Of a stretch of DNA of 64,000 nt, positions 1 to 12,544 are shown piece by piece (the first letter of the stretch is position 1; each line of letters starts with the position of its first letter). Below the pieces are notes generated by a model. It saw only the letters and a list, made by a program, of their open reading frames with translations, searched no databases and was not told the origin of the DNA. The DNA is from Halicephalobus mephisto (taxonomy: Eukaryota > Nematoda > Chromadorea > Rhabditida > Panagrolaimidae), in contig SWDT01000050.1 of the NCBI GenBank assembly GCA_009193035.1, positions 124,001 to 188,000 on the forward strand, in the 5' to 3' direction. The position numbers and the translations under genes are program-made.

Positions 1-770
1 TGTAATGCTAATTATTTTTTTTATTAATTAAAAACCCCATAAAAATCAACCCCAGAGGGCACAGGGGTGTTCGAAATGTTATTTTTTCGTTGCTTTATTC
101 CGAACACGAATCTCAAACTTGGGTGATTGAACCTATAAACGTACTATAAAGTACTGTTGGATTGCGCACAAGCTATTTGAGTGGAAGCTTGTATAACTTT
201 GGTCCCGAAGGGAAATACCCTGAGGATCAACGAAAGGCATACGATTGTTTTTTGGCGGGAATTTTAAAATTTCGTAATAATTAAACTAGAGTTGTGATTC
301 ATCTCGTGCCTGTGGCTCCAATAAAATTATTTCCACATATTTGTGTCTACACGCGGATCCGGAGTTCCCAGCGACGATCCAACAACTACAAAAGCAACAC
401 GATCGATAAATCTTTTTTAAGACTGTTGATAGTCTTTCTGGATCGATGGCATTATCGCAGTTCCGACCAAGGGGGTTAGGTACTCTGTATACCGTAATTT
501 AGAAAATTCTAAATTGAATTTAAAAAAATTAATTTTTGAAATATTAATTACGAAATAACTTTCATGTTATATTAAAATTTTAGGTTACTGTAGTTTCTAA
601 ACTTTCAAAAACTCCCTTCAAGACAATTTTGAAAAAAAATTTATTTTTGAATTATTAAATAATTTTCAATTTCAATTTTATTTTCATATTATTTTAAATT
701 TTATTTTTATATAATTTTAAATTTTTTATATTATTTTAAATTTTATTTTTATATAATTTTTAATTTTAAG
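1..770. other. Upstream flank or intron of the Lon gene
   Basis: No confident coding exon is visible here. The only sizeable reading frame (294-479, +) does not resemble the N-terminal Lon domain. About 190 N-terminal residues of Lon must lie upstream of the window or in exons I cannot find. Bases 480-770 are AT-rich intron sequence ending in an acceptor at 769-770. An SL1-like 22-mer on the minus strand at 112-133 is listed as a finding. Confidence 0.5.
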
Positions 771-3700
771 GACCTTGTGGCGAGTGTTTCTCTTTCGAAA
801 TTCGACGAATTAACTGACATCTGTATGAGCATGATTCCTACAATACCGTATTCCGAGCAACTTGAATTCTTGGCTGAATTGGATGTTTCAAAAAGAATGA
901 AGGTTTTTAATGAACATGTTAAAAAATTCATGAAAACAAAAAGTTTATCCATGGTTGATTTGAACGAAGATGGTTCTCAAAAATTAAACGAAAATTTGGG
1001 AATCATGGTCGAAAAAATTTCAAAAACGAAAACAATTGCTCCCAGACCTACTTCTATGATTCCGAAAAAATCATTTTCAAATTCTTCTGACGAAATATTG
1101 ATGAAATTAGAATCTGCAAATCTTCCAGAAGGAATTGTGAAAAATACTGTAATAGAGGAATTCGAGCGATTCAAGGGTCTTCCTTCAAGTGCTCCGGAAC
1201 ACCCGGTCCTGAGGTCGTATTTGGAGTTCGTCGCAGACTTGCCTTGGGCACTTTCGACGCCGGACAAATTGGACATGAAAGAAGCTAAGTCGATTCTCGA
1301 AGCCGATCACGAAGGGATGGAAGACGTTAAGAAAAGAATCCTCGAATTTTTCGCTGTAAAAAAACTAAAAAACGAAATGAAAGGTCCTATTCTTTGTTTG
1401 GCAGGACCTCCTGGAGTCGGCAAAACCAGCGTTGCGAAATCGATCGCGAATGCTCTTGGACGAAAGTACCAAAGAATCGCCTTAGGGGGGATCAGGGACC
1501 AAAGCGACATCCGGGGTCATCGGAGGACCTACATCGGGGCCATGCCAGGAAGGATTCTGAATGCCTTGAAAGTGGCCAAGTGCAACAACCCCGTGATCCT
1601 CCTCGACGAAGTGGACAAATTAGTAAGTTCATAATCTAGTTTTAAAACAGATTCCATAATAGTCTACCCCTGGGACATTTATCCCTAAAATCACGCTGAT
1701 TTAAGTTTTTTTATTAATTGTACTTTCAGGCCACTTTATGGAAAAACTGATTTAGAAAAACTAAAAATAAGTTTTAAAACAGTTTATCCCCTGGGGGCAT
1801 TTGAATTTATTTTAAGTTTTTTTTTAAATTGAAATTTTTTGTTGCTTCATTGGAATTTTAGGCCAGTTTAACTATAAATAACACTAATTTTGAAGAATTA
1901 AAAAAAAATTTTAAGGTAATAAGTCCCCCGAGGCACTTGATCCCTGAGGCATCAAATCCCCCGAGGCATTTGTGCATGTTTCAGATTGTTTCTTTTTAAA
2001 TGTAAATTTTCTATTATTAATAAGAGATTTCGACCAATTTGGCTACAAAAAAGACTAATTTTGGAAAGTCAAAAAAAAATTTTAAGGTAATAAGTCCCCT
2101 GAGGCATCAAATCCCCCCAGGCATTTGCACATGTTTCACATTTTTTCTTTATAAATTGAAATTTTTTGTTGCTTCATTGGAATTTTAGGCCAGTTTAACT
2201 ATAAATAACACTAATTTTGAAGAATTAAAAAGAAATTTTAAGGTAATAAGTCCCCCGAGGCATTTGTGCATGTTTCAGATTTTTTCTTTTTAAATTTAAA
2301 TTTTCTGCTACTTTAGTGAGTTTAAATTAATCTAGATATCGAAAAGATTAGTTTAAAAAAATAAATTGCAGAACAATTGGCTTTTTTGGAAATTTAATCC
2401 CCGAGGATTTGCTCTGGTTTTCAAAATTTTTTTTTTAGATTAGGATTTTTGTTTTTTTTTGAGTGACATATTAAGCAATGTCAGTCATCAAAAAACTAGT
2501 CAAAAAAAATAAAAAATGAATCCAGTCTAAGAAATCAAAGATCAAATGCCCCAGGGAAGGACCCACCATAAACCGTTTTTTGTTTCTAGTCCCGTCGTTT
2601 AGGTCCATTGAGTGTCGTTTTAGGCCGTTTCAGATACCATAAAGATTTGTCCAAAAATGAAAAAATAAAACTACTTTTACAAAATTGGGGAACCAAAAAT
2701 CACAAGGGAGAAACAACCATAAGTCTTTTTTCATTTTTGAATCCTTTGGTTAAAATTTAAGTAATTTTGAAATAGTTAAAATTGCTCTAAAAAGGTGGAA
2801 AATAAAAGTAGTTTTGTGAAATCAAAGGACCAAATATTCCAAAGGAGTAACTACTGTATAATAATTTTAGTTTTTAGATCATTTTTTTCAGTGAAATTTT
2901 AGGTAGTTTTAAAATAATTAAAATAATTCTAAAAAAATAAAAAAGTGAGATCAATCTTATGAAATCAAAACATCAAATACTCCAAGACAGCAATTATTAC
3001 ATAATAATTTTAGTTTTTAGATCATTTTTTTCAGTGAAATTTTAGGTAATTTTAAAATAATTAAAATAATTCTAAAAAGATAAAAAAAGGAGGTCAATCT
3101 TATGAAATCAAAACATCAATACTCCAAGACAGCAATTATCACATAATAATTTTATTTTTTAATTTTTTAAATCACAATTGTTATTTTAGGTAATTTTAAA
3201 ATCAAATCGATCTAAAAACGAAAAAATTACAGTATGCTTGTAAAACCAAGGACTAACTCCTACAGAGGGACAACTATCACATAATAATTTTAGTTTTTAA
3301 TTACTTTTTTCAGTGAAATTTTAGGTAGTTTTAAAAATAATTAAAATAATTCTAAAAAGATAAAAAAGTGAGGTTAATCTTATGAAATCAAAACATCAAT
3401 ATTCCAAGACAGCAATTATCACATAATAATTTTAGTTTTTAATTACTTTTTTCAGTGAAATTTTAAGTAATTTTAAAATCAAATTGATCTAAAAACGAAA
3501 AAAATAAAATAATTTTCCAAAATTCGGAATTAATTATTTCGGAATAATTGTCTCTGAAATTTCCAAAATGCACTTGAAAAATTCCAGGGTAGTGGGGTCC
3601 AGGGGGATCCGGCCGCGGCTCTCCTCGAAGTCCTCGATCCCGAACAGAACAGTTTTTTCACGGATTTGTATTTGAATCTTCCATTCGACCTCAGAAACGT

Positions 3701-5990
3701 TTTATTCATCGCAACAGCTAACGACACAAAAAACATCCCTAATCCGTTGTTGGACAGAATGGAGATAATCGAAATGTCAAGTTATTCCAACGACGAAAAA
3801 ATCCTCATTGCCAAAAATCACATCATTCCGAAGCAGATGACACAACATGCTTTATCCGCGGATTACGTCGTTTTCGAAGACGACAGTATCCCGACCCTGA
3901 TAGAGTACACCTACGAAGCCGGGGTTCGTCAACTGGAAAGAGTCATCGGAGCTGTTTGTAGAAATGTCGCCTTGAGAGTCGCTGAATCCGTCAACGGAGG
4001 CAATGTGGATGCAGATACGATTTCGACAGATTTCAAAACACCTGTCAACATAGATGCCGCAGCTGTGGACGAAATTTTAAAAAAAGTATGAATTTTTACA
4101 TAACTAAAATCGTAAAAATTTTAGAAAAATAAACGAAAACAGCAGACGAACATTGTCGAAATTCAAAAATCTAACGAAGCCGGAATCGTCTTCGGTCTGG
4201 CCTGGACTCCACAAGGAGGAGAAGTCCTGGTCATCGAAACAGTTCTAAGTCCGGGAAATGGAAAAACATTTTTAACTGGAAATTTGGGAAATGTAATTAA
4301 GGAATCGATCCAAGTCGCACTAAGTGTTATCCGGAAACATTCAACAGTATATGAATTGGATGTTTCTAATCTCGAAAAGGTACGATATACATCTTTAAAA
4401 TTTTTTAAATAAAAAGTTTAAAATTTCAGAATTTAGAAAATTAAAAATTTAGAAATCTGAAAATTTTCGAAAATTTTAAAATTGGAAAATTTTGGAAATT
4501 AAAAATTTAGAAATCTGAAGATTTTCGAAAATTTTGAAAATCGAAAAATTTTGGAAATTAAAAATTTAGAAATTTGAAGATTTTCGAAAATTTAAATATT
4601 TAAAATTAAAAATTTCGGAATTATGAAAATCGGAAAATTTTGGATTTTGAAAATTTTATTGATTAAAAAACTTCAAAAATCGTTAATTTAGTAATTAAAA
4701 AGTTTATTACAGTTGGATCTTCATGTTCATTTGCCCGCAGGGGCTGTAGGCAAAGATGGACCTTCTGCAGGTTGTGCTTTCACTTTGGCGTTGTTTTCTT
4801 CCATTTCGGGCAAAAAAGTCCGGAAAGATTCAGCTGTGACCGGTGAAGTTACTCTTACAGGCAAAGTGTTACCAGTAAGATTTACTTAATTTTAAAATTT
4901 ATTTTATTTTTAAAATTTATTTTTTTTTAAAATTTATTTTTTTTTAAAATTTATTTTTTTTTAAAATTTATTTTATTTTTTTTAAATTTGTTTTATTTTT
5001 TTTTTAAATTTATTTTATTTTTTTTAAATTTGTTTTATTTTTTTTTAAATTTGTTTTATTTTTTTTAAAAATTGTTTTATTTTTTTTTAAATTTATTTTA
5101 TTTTTTTTTCCAATTTTATAATTTAATTTTTCTCTTAATTTTTTAATTTTTTAATATATCAAATTTCAGGTTGGCGGAATTAAAGAAAAACTTTTAGCCG
5201 CCTACAAAAATAACATCATGAGAGTAATTTTGCCTAAGGCTAATGAGATTGATGTCCAGGAAATTTCCGAAAAAATACGGGTATGAGAAATTTGATTCTA
5301 TTTGTTTTCGTAATTTTTACTCATTACAAATTTTTTTGAATACAATGGAAATTTTGGAAAATTTTTTGGAGATTTTCAAAATCATGTGAAAACTTTGAGA
5401 ATGTAGTGAAAAATTTTGAAAATTTCTAGAATCTCATAAAAGTTTGTAGAATTTTATAGAATCTCATAGAAGCTTCTGGAAATTTCTAGAATCTCATAAA
5501 AGTTTCTAGAATTTTATAGAATTTCATAGAAGCTTCTGGAAATTTATAGAATCTCATAGAAGGTTCTGGAATTTTATATAATCTCATAGAAGCTTCTAGA
5601 ATTTTATAAAATTCCATAGAAATTTTTGGAAATTTCTAGAATTTCATAGAAGCTTCTGGAATTTTATAGAATCCAATAAAAAATTCCAGAAATTAGAATC
5701 TTCCAAAATTTTATGAAAGTTTTTAGAATTCCATAAAAATTTCGAGAATTTTCTGTAAACTTTCAAAAAACTTTATAATTTAAAAAAATTTAAAATTAAA
5801 AAAACTAAATTCGTACGAAATTCTGAAAATTTTATAATAGGTGTTTTCTAATTTTTATAATTTTAATTGTTTTTAGGATTCGATGCAAATTGAATTCGTC
5901 GAAAACGTACATGAGCTCATTTCGAAAATGATTAAAGAAGCTCCGAACGTCCTTCAGAAGCCAAATACTGAGTTACTTTCAAAAATGTAA
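771..5990 (+). CDS. lonp-2: Peroxisomal Lon protease (LONP2 type), 5' partial
   Basis: ATP-dependent serine protease for quality control of peroxisomal matrix proteins. Six exons, all joined in phase 0, give 663 residues: 771-1622, 3588-4085, 4125-4379, 4713-4874, 5170-5280, 5877-5990. Visible motifs, in order: Walker [10 protein letters not shown], Walker [11 protein letters not shown], the block [18 protein letters not shown], the proteolytic KDGPSAG with the catalytic Ser, and VGGIKEK with the catalytic Lys. [13 protein letters not shown] and the C-terminus fit LONP2 better than mitochondrial LONP1. The last three residues are Ser-Lys-Met, a recognised type 1 peroxisomal targeting variant. 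The N-terminal substrate domain (about 190 residues of the usual 850) is missing, cut off at the window edge or hidden upstream. Introns 1, 3, 4 and 5 hold tandem repeats. Confidence 0.9.
1890..2300 (+). repeat. Tandem repeat, about 160 bp, in Lon intron 1
   Basis: The phrase AAGGTAATAAGTCCCC followed by GAGGCAT recurs near 1913, 2083 and 2239, each time with the same AT-rich flank. This makes roughly three degenerate copies. Confidence 0.75.
2855..3480 (+). repeat. Tandem repeat, 140 bp, in Lon intron 1
   Basis: The phrase ATAATAATTTTAGTTTTTA starts near 2858, 2999, 3140, 3279 and 3420, a regular spacing of about 140 bases. The rest of each unit (ATGAAATCAAAACATCAA, CCAAGACAGCAATTAT) also recurs. 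About four and a half copies. Confidence 0.85.
4400..4640 (+). repeat. Short tandem repeat in Lon intron 3
   Basis: Three copies of a unit of about 60 bases containing TTAGAAATCTGAAGATTTTC separated by AT-rich sequence. Confidence 0.6.
4890..5115 (+). repeat. T-rich simple repeat in Lon intron 4
   Basis: Repeated TTTTTTTAAATTTATTTTA blocks of 20 to 24 bases fill most of this intron. Confidence 0.8.
5420..5700 (+). repeat. 30-bp tandem repeat in Lon intron 5
   Basis: The core ATCTCATAGAAGCTTCTGGA recurs at an almost exact 30-base spacing near 5429, 5460, 5490, 5520, 5550, 5580, 5610, 5640 and 5670, about nine copies. Confidence 0.9.
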
Positions 5991-5998
5991 AAATGTAC

Positions 5999-6270
5999 TT
6001 TACAATTATTTTATAAATTTATTTTTAAAATTATTTTATAAATATATTTTATAGTTATTTTATGTTTATTTTACAATTATTTTATAAATTTATTTTATAA
6101 ATTTATTTTTACAATTATATTTTACAATTATTTTATAAATGTACTTTATAGTTATTTTATGTTTATTTTACAATTATTTTATAAACATATTTTAAAATTA
6201 TTTTATAAACATATTTTTTAAGTTATTTTATAAATTTATTTTATCTAATTTATTTCACATTTAATTTTGT
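5999..6270 (+). repeat. AT-rich repeat downstream of Lon
   Basis: Repeated TTACAATTATTTTATAAA and close variants follow the Lon stop codon and cover its 3' flank. No clear polyadenylation signal stands out within it. Confidence 0.7.
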
Positions 6271-6419
6271 ATATTTTTTTCGTCCAATACTGGTTGACAA
6301 AAAAGAAGAAATAAAAAAACAATTAAATTTAAAAAATTTGAATAAAAAGTAGTCCGAAATCGTATTTAAAAAACTTTCGTGCTGAATTTTACGTTTTTTC
6401 TAATTTGGGATGTTAAATT

Positions 6420-8740
6420 GAATTAGAAACACAATGCTAAGGTGAATTTGAAAGAAAAGTTTAGGACAAATTTGGAACACAATACTGAGTTAAATTAGAA
6501 ATAGATGTTTTAAATTTAGAACAACGTCAAAATGAATTTCAAATATAATGGTAATTTTAATTTTTGATATAATAACCTTAATTTCGAATATAATAATTTT
6601 AATTTTGAATGTAATAATAATTTTAATTTTGAATGTAATAATTTTAATTTTGAAAATAATAATAATTTTAATTTTTAATATAAATTTGAAGTAAATTTAT
6701 AATACAGTATCAAACTAAATTTAGAACACAACGCCAACGAAATTTTTGAAAGTAACTCGGAAGTAAAATTGGAATACAACACCGACGTAAATTTTGAATA
6801 TTATATTAGATTTAATTTTTAATATAAATTGAGGGTAAATTTAGAACATAATATATAAAAATGTTTTTTTGAATATAATGCTAAGATAAATTAAGAACAT
6901 AATGTTAAAAGAATTTGAAGTATAATGCTAATTTTGGTTTCGAACATAAACTTAGGATGAATTAGGCACATAAGGAAGGATAGATTCAGAACATAACACC
7001 AAGAAGAATTCAGAACACAATACCAATGAAATTTTAGAATAAAATTTGAAAGTAAAATCAGAATACAATGCCAAGGTAAATTTAAAACACAATACCAAGG
7101 TAAATTTAAAACACAATACCAGGGTAAATTTAGAACATAATGCCAACGAAATTTTCGAATATAATTTGAAAATAAAATCAGAATACAATGCCAAGATAAA
7201 TTTGGAACACAATGCCAAGGTAAATTCAGAACATAATGGCAAAGAAAATTCAGAACATAACACCAAGAAGAATTCAGAACACAACACCAACGAAATTTTA
7301 GAATAAAATTTGAAGGTAAAATCAGAATACAATGCCAAAGAAAATTCAGAACACAATGCCAAGGTAAATTCAGAACATAATGCCAACGAAATTTTCGAAT
7401 ATAATTTGAAAATAAAATCAGAATACAATGCCAAGATAAATTTGGAACACAATGCCAAGGTAAATTCAGAACATAATGCCAAGATAATTTTCGAATATAA
7501 CTCGAAAATAAATTTGGAACACAACGCTAAAGAAAATTTGGAATATTACGCTAAAATAAATTTCGAATGAAATATTAATTTTAATTTTATATAAAACAGT
7601 AACTTTAATTTTGAATTTACTTTCAAATTAAATTTTAAATATAAGACTAATCTTAATTACAACCATTACGTCAATGTAAATTTGAAACATTACGCCAAAA
7701 ATTTAATTTGGAATACAACGCCAACTCAAATACAATTTTAAGTTTAATTTCGAATATAATAATTGTTTTAGTTTTGAATATTATATTAATATTGATTTAT
7801 GGAAATAATATTAGGCCAGATTTGAAATATAATGTCAAAAATTGATTTATAACGTTATGCCAATTTTGAATATATAAATTGTTTTATTTTTGAACATGAT
7901 ATTAATATTGGTTTTCAAAAATAATATTAGGCCAGATTTCGAACATAACATCAAAAAGTTAATTCACAACATAACATCAAAAACTGGTTCAGAACGTTAT
8001 GCCAATTTTGAATATATAAATTGTTTTATTTTTGAACATCATATTAATATTGGTTTTCAAAAATAATATTAGGCCAGATTTGAAACATAACGTCAAAAAC
8101 TGGTTCAGAACGTTATGCAAATTTTGAATATATAAATTGTTTTAATTTTTTGTATTACGTCAATATTGTTTTCGAAAATAATATTAGGCCGAATTTGAAA
8201 CACAAAGCCAAAACGTTAGTTCAGAATACAATGTTAAGAAATTGATTTAGAACATAAAGCCAGTTTTTGAATACAATTTTAATTGTGAATATAAATATTA
8301 CTTTAATTTTCAACATTACGTCAATATTGATTTACGGAAATAATATAAAACCAGATTTGGAACATAATGTCAAAAAAATTAATTCAGAACATAACGCCAA
8401 AAATTTATTCAGAACACAACGCCAAGAAAATTTATTCAGAACACAACGCCAAAAATTGATTCAGAACACAACGCCAAGAAAATTGATTCAGAACATAACG
8501 CCAAGAAAATTTATTCAGAATATAATGCCAAAAATTTATTCAGAATATAATGCCAAAAATTTATTCAGATCACAACGCCAAAAACTGGTTCAGATCATAA
8601 CGCCAACAATTTGTTCGGAATGTTATGCTAATTTTTGAATATAATAATTGCTTTAGTTTTCAACATCACGTCAACTCGAACCACAACAGCGGGCCAAATT
8701 TAGAACAAAACGCCCGACTCGATGTGGAAGTTTCTCAAGT
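6420..8740 (+). repeat. Degenerate 24-bp minisatellite
   Basis: Variants of TTCAGAACACAATGCCAAGG recur with a period near 24 bases, with occasional 21- and 27-base steps. They are most regular at 6950-7570 and 8370-8620. Because the period is a multiple of three, long reading frames appear on both strands: 7046-7306, 7310-7570 and 8267-8638 on plus, 6952-7524 on minus. The plus frames read as 8-residue units like KVNSEHNA. I see no splice sites, signal peptide or conserved domain, so I treat the tract as non-coding satellite. Confidence 0.85.
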
Positions 8741-8939
8741 GACATCATTCCAATTTTTCATTGAGCTATTCCACTTTTTTAAAGCAAATTTTTGCTAGGA
8801 TTATTTCTGCAATGAAAAAAGAAATAAACATTATTTTTAATAAAATACGGTATGTAATTATTGCTTCAAATGCTACAGCTCGATTGACTTCCATCAACAT
8901 TCTAAAAATGTCAGAATACACATAAAACGGGTATATGGT

Positions 8940-9680
8940 ATGTAATGCACGGACGCATTAAAACAGCTCTGACGTATTGGATGCATTATATTCAATTTAT
9001 TTATATATTATGCCATTGGTAGGTTGTATATAATATATCGATATGTTTAAAACAGCTCCGATGCATCAGATACATTATGTGTATTATCAATGTACTATTT
9101 TCAACATACCGATACATTAAGTTCATATCGGTGCATTGTGTATAATACATTAGTAGATTAAAACAGCTCTGACGTATCAGATAAATGGATATAACATTAA
9201 TGTATTACATTCAATGTGTAGATACATTAAGACGACTCTGGTGTATCAGATACAATGGATATAACATTAATATATTACATTCAATGTGTAGATACATTAA
9301 AATAGCTCTGGTTTATCAGATAAATGAATATGACATTAATATATTGCATTCAATATATAGGTATATTGAAACAACTCTGATTTATCAAATACATTGGATG
9401 TATTATATTCTATGTATCAAATACAGTAGATATAACATTAATACATTAATACATTATATTCAATATATAGATATATTAAGACGACTCTGATGTATCAAAT
9501 ACATTGGATGCATTATATTCTATGTATCAAATACAATAGATATAACATTAATACACTATATTCAATGTATAGATATATTAAGATGACTCTGATGCTTCAG
9601 ATACATTAGATTCAATGTGTCGATACATTGAGAACAATATTGATGTGTTATATTCTATGTACCGATACATTGAATATTGT
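8940..9680 (+). repeat. About 70-bp satellite array
   Basis: Units carry GATACATTAA, then an AACAGCTCTG-like block, TATCAGATAC, a GATATAACATTAATATATTA-like block and TTCAATGTGTA. They are clearest at 9161-9640, where successive units start about 69-70 bases apart. Copies left of 9160 are more diverged. Confidence 0.8.
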
Positions 9681-9699
9681 GTATGCGATACATTAGAGC

Positions 9700-10790
9700 T
9701 GTTTTAATGTACCTTTTTTATGTGTGCGTTCGAAACAGCAACTTGACGTTTTTCCAGCTTGTTGTTACGCTTGATTCCCGTCATACGAGTGGCTTTCTTT
9801 TTCTTTATCAAAAAAAACCCATGATGACTGCAGCTAGGCCATGTCGACGAGAAGTCATCCAATACGAAGGCGTGGTGACTTTACGTAGGACGACTCCGCC
9901 TTTTCCTTCACAACATATACGAGACTCTGCACAGTTTGCCATATAGAGGAGTGGCATTCCTTGTTCTTTTCCTTATTGAATGCCCTACGGCGTTAACGTC
10001 TCATTTTGGCAATTGCCGAGTCCGCTTATGGCGAGTGGTCGACGACGGGCATGAATCGCCCGTTGTTTTTTCAGCCGTTCTCGCTTTCTAGGCGATCCTT
10101 GATTGTACAGTATAGTTTATTGTTATTACTTTTAAATCCCATTCTTACTGTATTTGCCAGCAATTTTCAAGGTTAGTTCAAAATTTTTTTTTCTTATCTA
10201 AAAAATGCGGACGTCAAAATAATCCAAAAAATGCGAGTTTTAAGTGTTTTCAAAAAAGTAAAAAATCATTAAAAATGTACAATTTTAAAAATTCGAAAAA
10301 TATAAAATTAAGGAAATTTGATTTAGGAAGTAATTGGAGGAACTTAATCCGATTAATAGTGTATTTTTCCAGGATGAAAATGGAATACCGTAATTTTTGG
10401 GGTTTTTAAAATTTATATAATTTTCGAAATTCTTTAAATAATTAAATTTTTTAAAATCGTACAATTTTTAAAGTCTTCATAATTCTTTAAAGTTCTTTAA
10501 ACAATTAAATTCAAAATTTTTTTAAAAAATAACTTTTTAATTTTATATAATTTTAAAAATTTACATACTTTCCAAATTTCTAGAAATTTTATAATTTTCT
10601 AAGTTTTAAAAATCGTATAATTTCTAATTTTTTAAATTTATAATTTTCTAATTTTCGAAATTTATATAATTTTCTAAAAATCGTATAATTTTCTAATTTT
10701 CGAAATTTATATAATTTTTTAAAAATCGTATAATTTTCTAATTTTTTAAATTCGTATAATTTTCTAATTTTTTAAATTCGTATAGTTCAG
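9700..10790. other. Intergenic region upstream of ida-1
   Basis: Bases 9700-10170 are less AT-rich than their surroundings and could hold promoter or 5' untranslated sequence. I can place no exon there. Bases 10200-10790 are AT-rich, with many short repeats of AATTTTCTAATTTT followed by CGAAATTTATATAATTTT-like sequence. Confidence 0.4.
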
Positions 10791-11079
10791 CAAGACAGGC
10801 CTCGCTGCTTCTGTTACATGTCCCGTTTTTTGGAGCTAAATAAGCCTGAGGAAATGAAGCCCACACTCATTAAATATCCTGTGGATAAGAAATTGATACG
10901 AAATGTGTATACCAAAAAGTCGTTTTACACTACTAAAGCTTCTGTTTTGTCAAAAACAAATTTCAAAACAGCTTTGTGGAAAATCACAAAATTAAATTCG
11001 AGATTTTGGAGTCTTTGGGAAATTCTGGTTTTTGTAGGATTCTGTGGGAAGTTTTGAAAATTTTTAGAATTCTGAAAAA

Positions 11080-11700
11080 ATTTATAAAAATTCGAAAAAT
11101 AAAAACTTTAAAAATAAAAATTTTAAAAATAAAAATTCAAAAAATAAAATTTTATAAAAACTTTAAAAATAAAAATTTATGAAAATCTTGAAAAAAATAA
11201 AATTTTTGAATATTTTAAAAATTCTACAAAGATTTCTGAATTCTAAGAATCTTGTGGGAATTTTTGGAATATTTTAGAATACTGTAGAAATTTTTGGAAA
11301 CTTTTTCAAAAATTTTTTAAATTGTTTACAAATTTCTAGAATGTCAAAAAAAAATACTTTTTTTCTAAAAATGTAAAACATTCCAAAATTATTAAAAAAT
11401 TTTTTAGACCAAAATCTGAAATTGACAATCTTTAAAAAAATTTACAAAATTCATTCTAGGAAAATTTAAAAAATAATTTTTATTTTTTTTAATAAATTAA
11501 TTTTTTTTAAATAAAAGTATTTTTATTTTTTTAAATAAATTAATTTTTTTAAAATAAAAGTATTTTTATTTTTTTAAATAAATTAATTTTTTTAAAATAA
11601 ATGTATTTTTATTTTTTTAAATAAATTAATTTTTTTAAAATAAATAACTTTTTATTTTTTTAAATAAAATGATTTTAAAAATCATTTTTATTTAATGTGA
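11080..11700. repeat. Low-complexity AT tract
   Basis: A-rich and T-rich runs. At 11470-11690 an approximately 52-base unit containing TTTTTAAATAAATTAATTTT is repeated four times. Nothing coding is supported. Confidence 0.6.
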
Positions 11701-12363
11701 TATTTATGACAATTTTTTTTGGGAATTTGAGGACTTGAAACTTCACGCCATTCTTTATCCGGAGGCGGTGCTGAATGACGTGATTGAGCGTCAAAGAACC
11801 TTCTGTTTTTTAGAGACTAGTTTTCTCTTTTCAAGCACGATTCCCTCAGGGACTTAAGAATTCCACTCTAACCTCGCAAGCAATAATAATTAATTATAAA
11901 GTTGAAGAAAAATTTAAAAATTAAAATTTCTTTATTAAAAAAGAATTTTATTTTTTTTAAAACAAATTTAAATTTATTTAAAAAATAAATCTCAATTTTG
12001 TTCAATCTATTTTTTGGTAAATTAAAATTTTTTAAATAAATTGAAATTTTTAAATACTTTTTTATTTTTTAAATAAATTTAAATCTTTTAAATAAGTTTT
12101 TACTTTTAAAATTTAAATTTAAGTTTTTTAAATAAATTAAAATTTTTAAATAAGTTTTATTTTTTTTAATTTAATTTTTTAAATAAATTTTAATTTTTTA
12201 AATTTATTTTTTTAAATTTATTTTAATTTTTTAAATAAGTTTTATTTTTCTTGATAGGGGGAGGGTTGTGGTTTCTGAACGATGAATTATGTTAAAGTTA
12301 GTTCGCCTACGCTTCTGAATCCATTTTGGAACAGTGTTTTCCGAGTGAATTCGGCTTTCCGGA

Positions 12364-12371
12364 TGACGTCA
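12364..12371. promoter_or_regulatory. Perfect palindromic cAMP-response element
   Basis: TGACGTCA lies about 170 bases upstream of the first recognisable ida-1 exon, in a short island of higher GC content (12280-12420). It matches the full CREB/ATF site. A role in ida-1 transcription is inferred from position only. Confidence 0.45.
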
Positions 12372-12544
12372 CATGGACGTAAGCCTTCTTGCGGCATTCT
12401 AGTGTTCTCTCTAAATTCGCCATAAATGCAGTTAAATAGATAATTTAATATTTCTAAAAATATAAAAAATAAAAAAATTTAAATTTAAAAGAAATTTTTT
12501 TAATTTTAAAAATAAAAAAATAAATTTCATTGTAAAAATTGCAG

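Noticed and set aside
112..133. Functional SL RNA gene
   Set aside because: No GT donor follows the leader, and no Sm site or usual SL RNA stem-loops were found downstream, so it is only reported as an SL-like match.
6952..7524. 190-codon minus-strand frame in the minisatellite
   Set aside because: It exists only because the 24-base repeat lacks stops in that frame. It overlaps two equally good plus-strand frames and has no gene context.
10818..11057. 79-codon plus-strand frame
   Set aside because: No splice context or known family; it runs into AT-rich low-complexity sequence. It may contain untranslated ida-1 sequence, but that cannot be shown.
12282..12378. Candidate first exon of ida-1 ending at a GTAAGC donor
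   Set aside because: The phase fits the next exon, but the peptide is polar and has no signal sequence, which an IA-2 family protein needs. Left as a weak option only.
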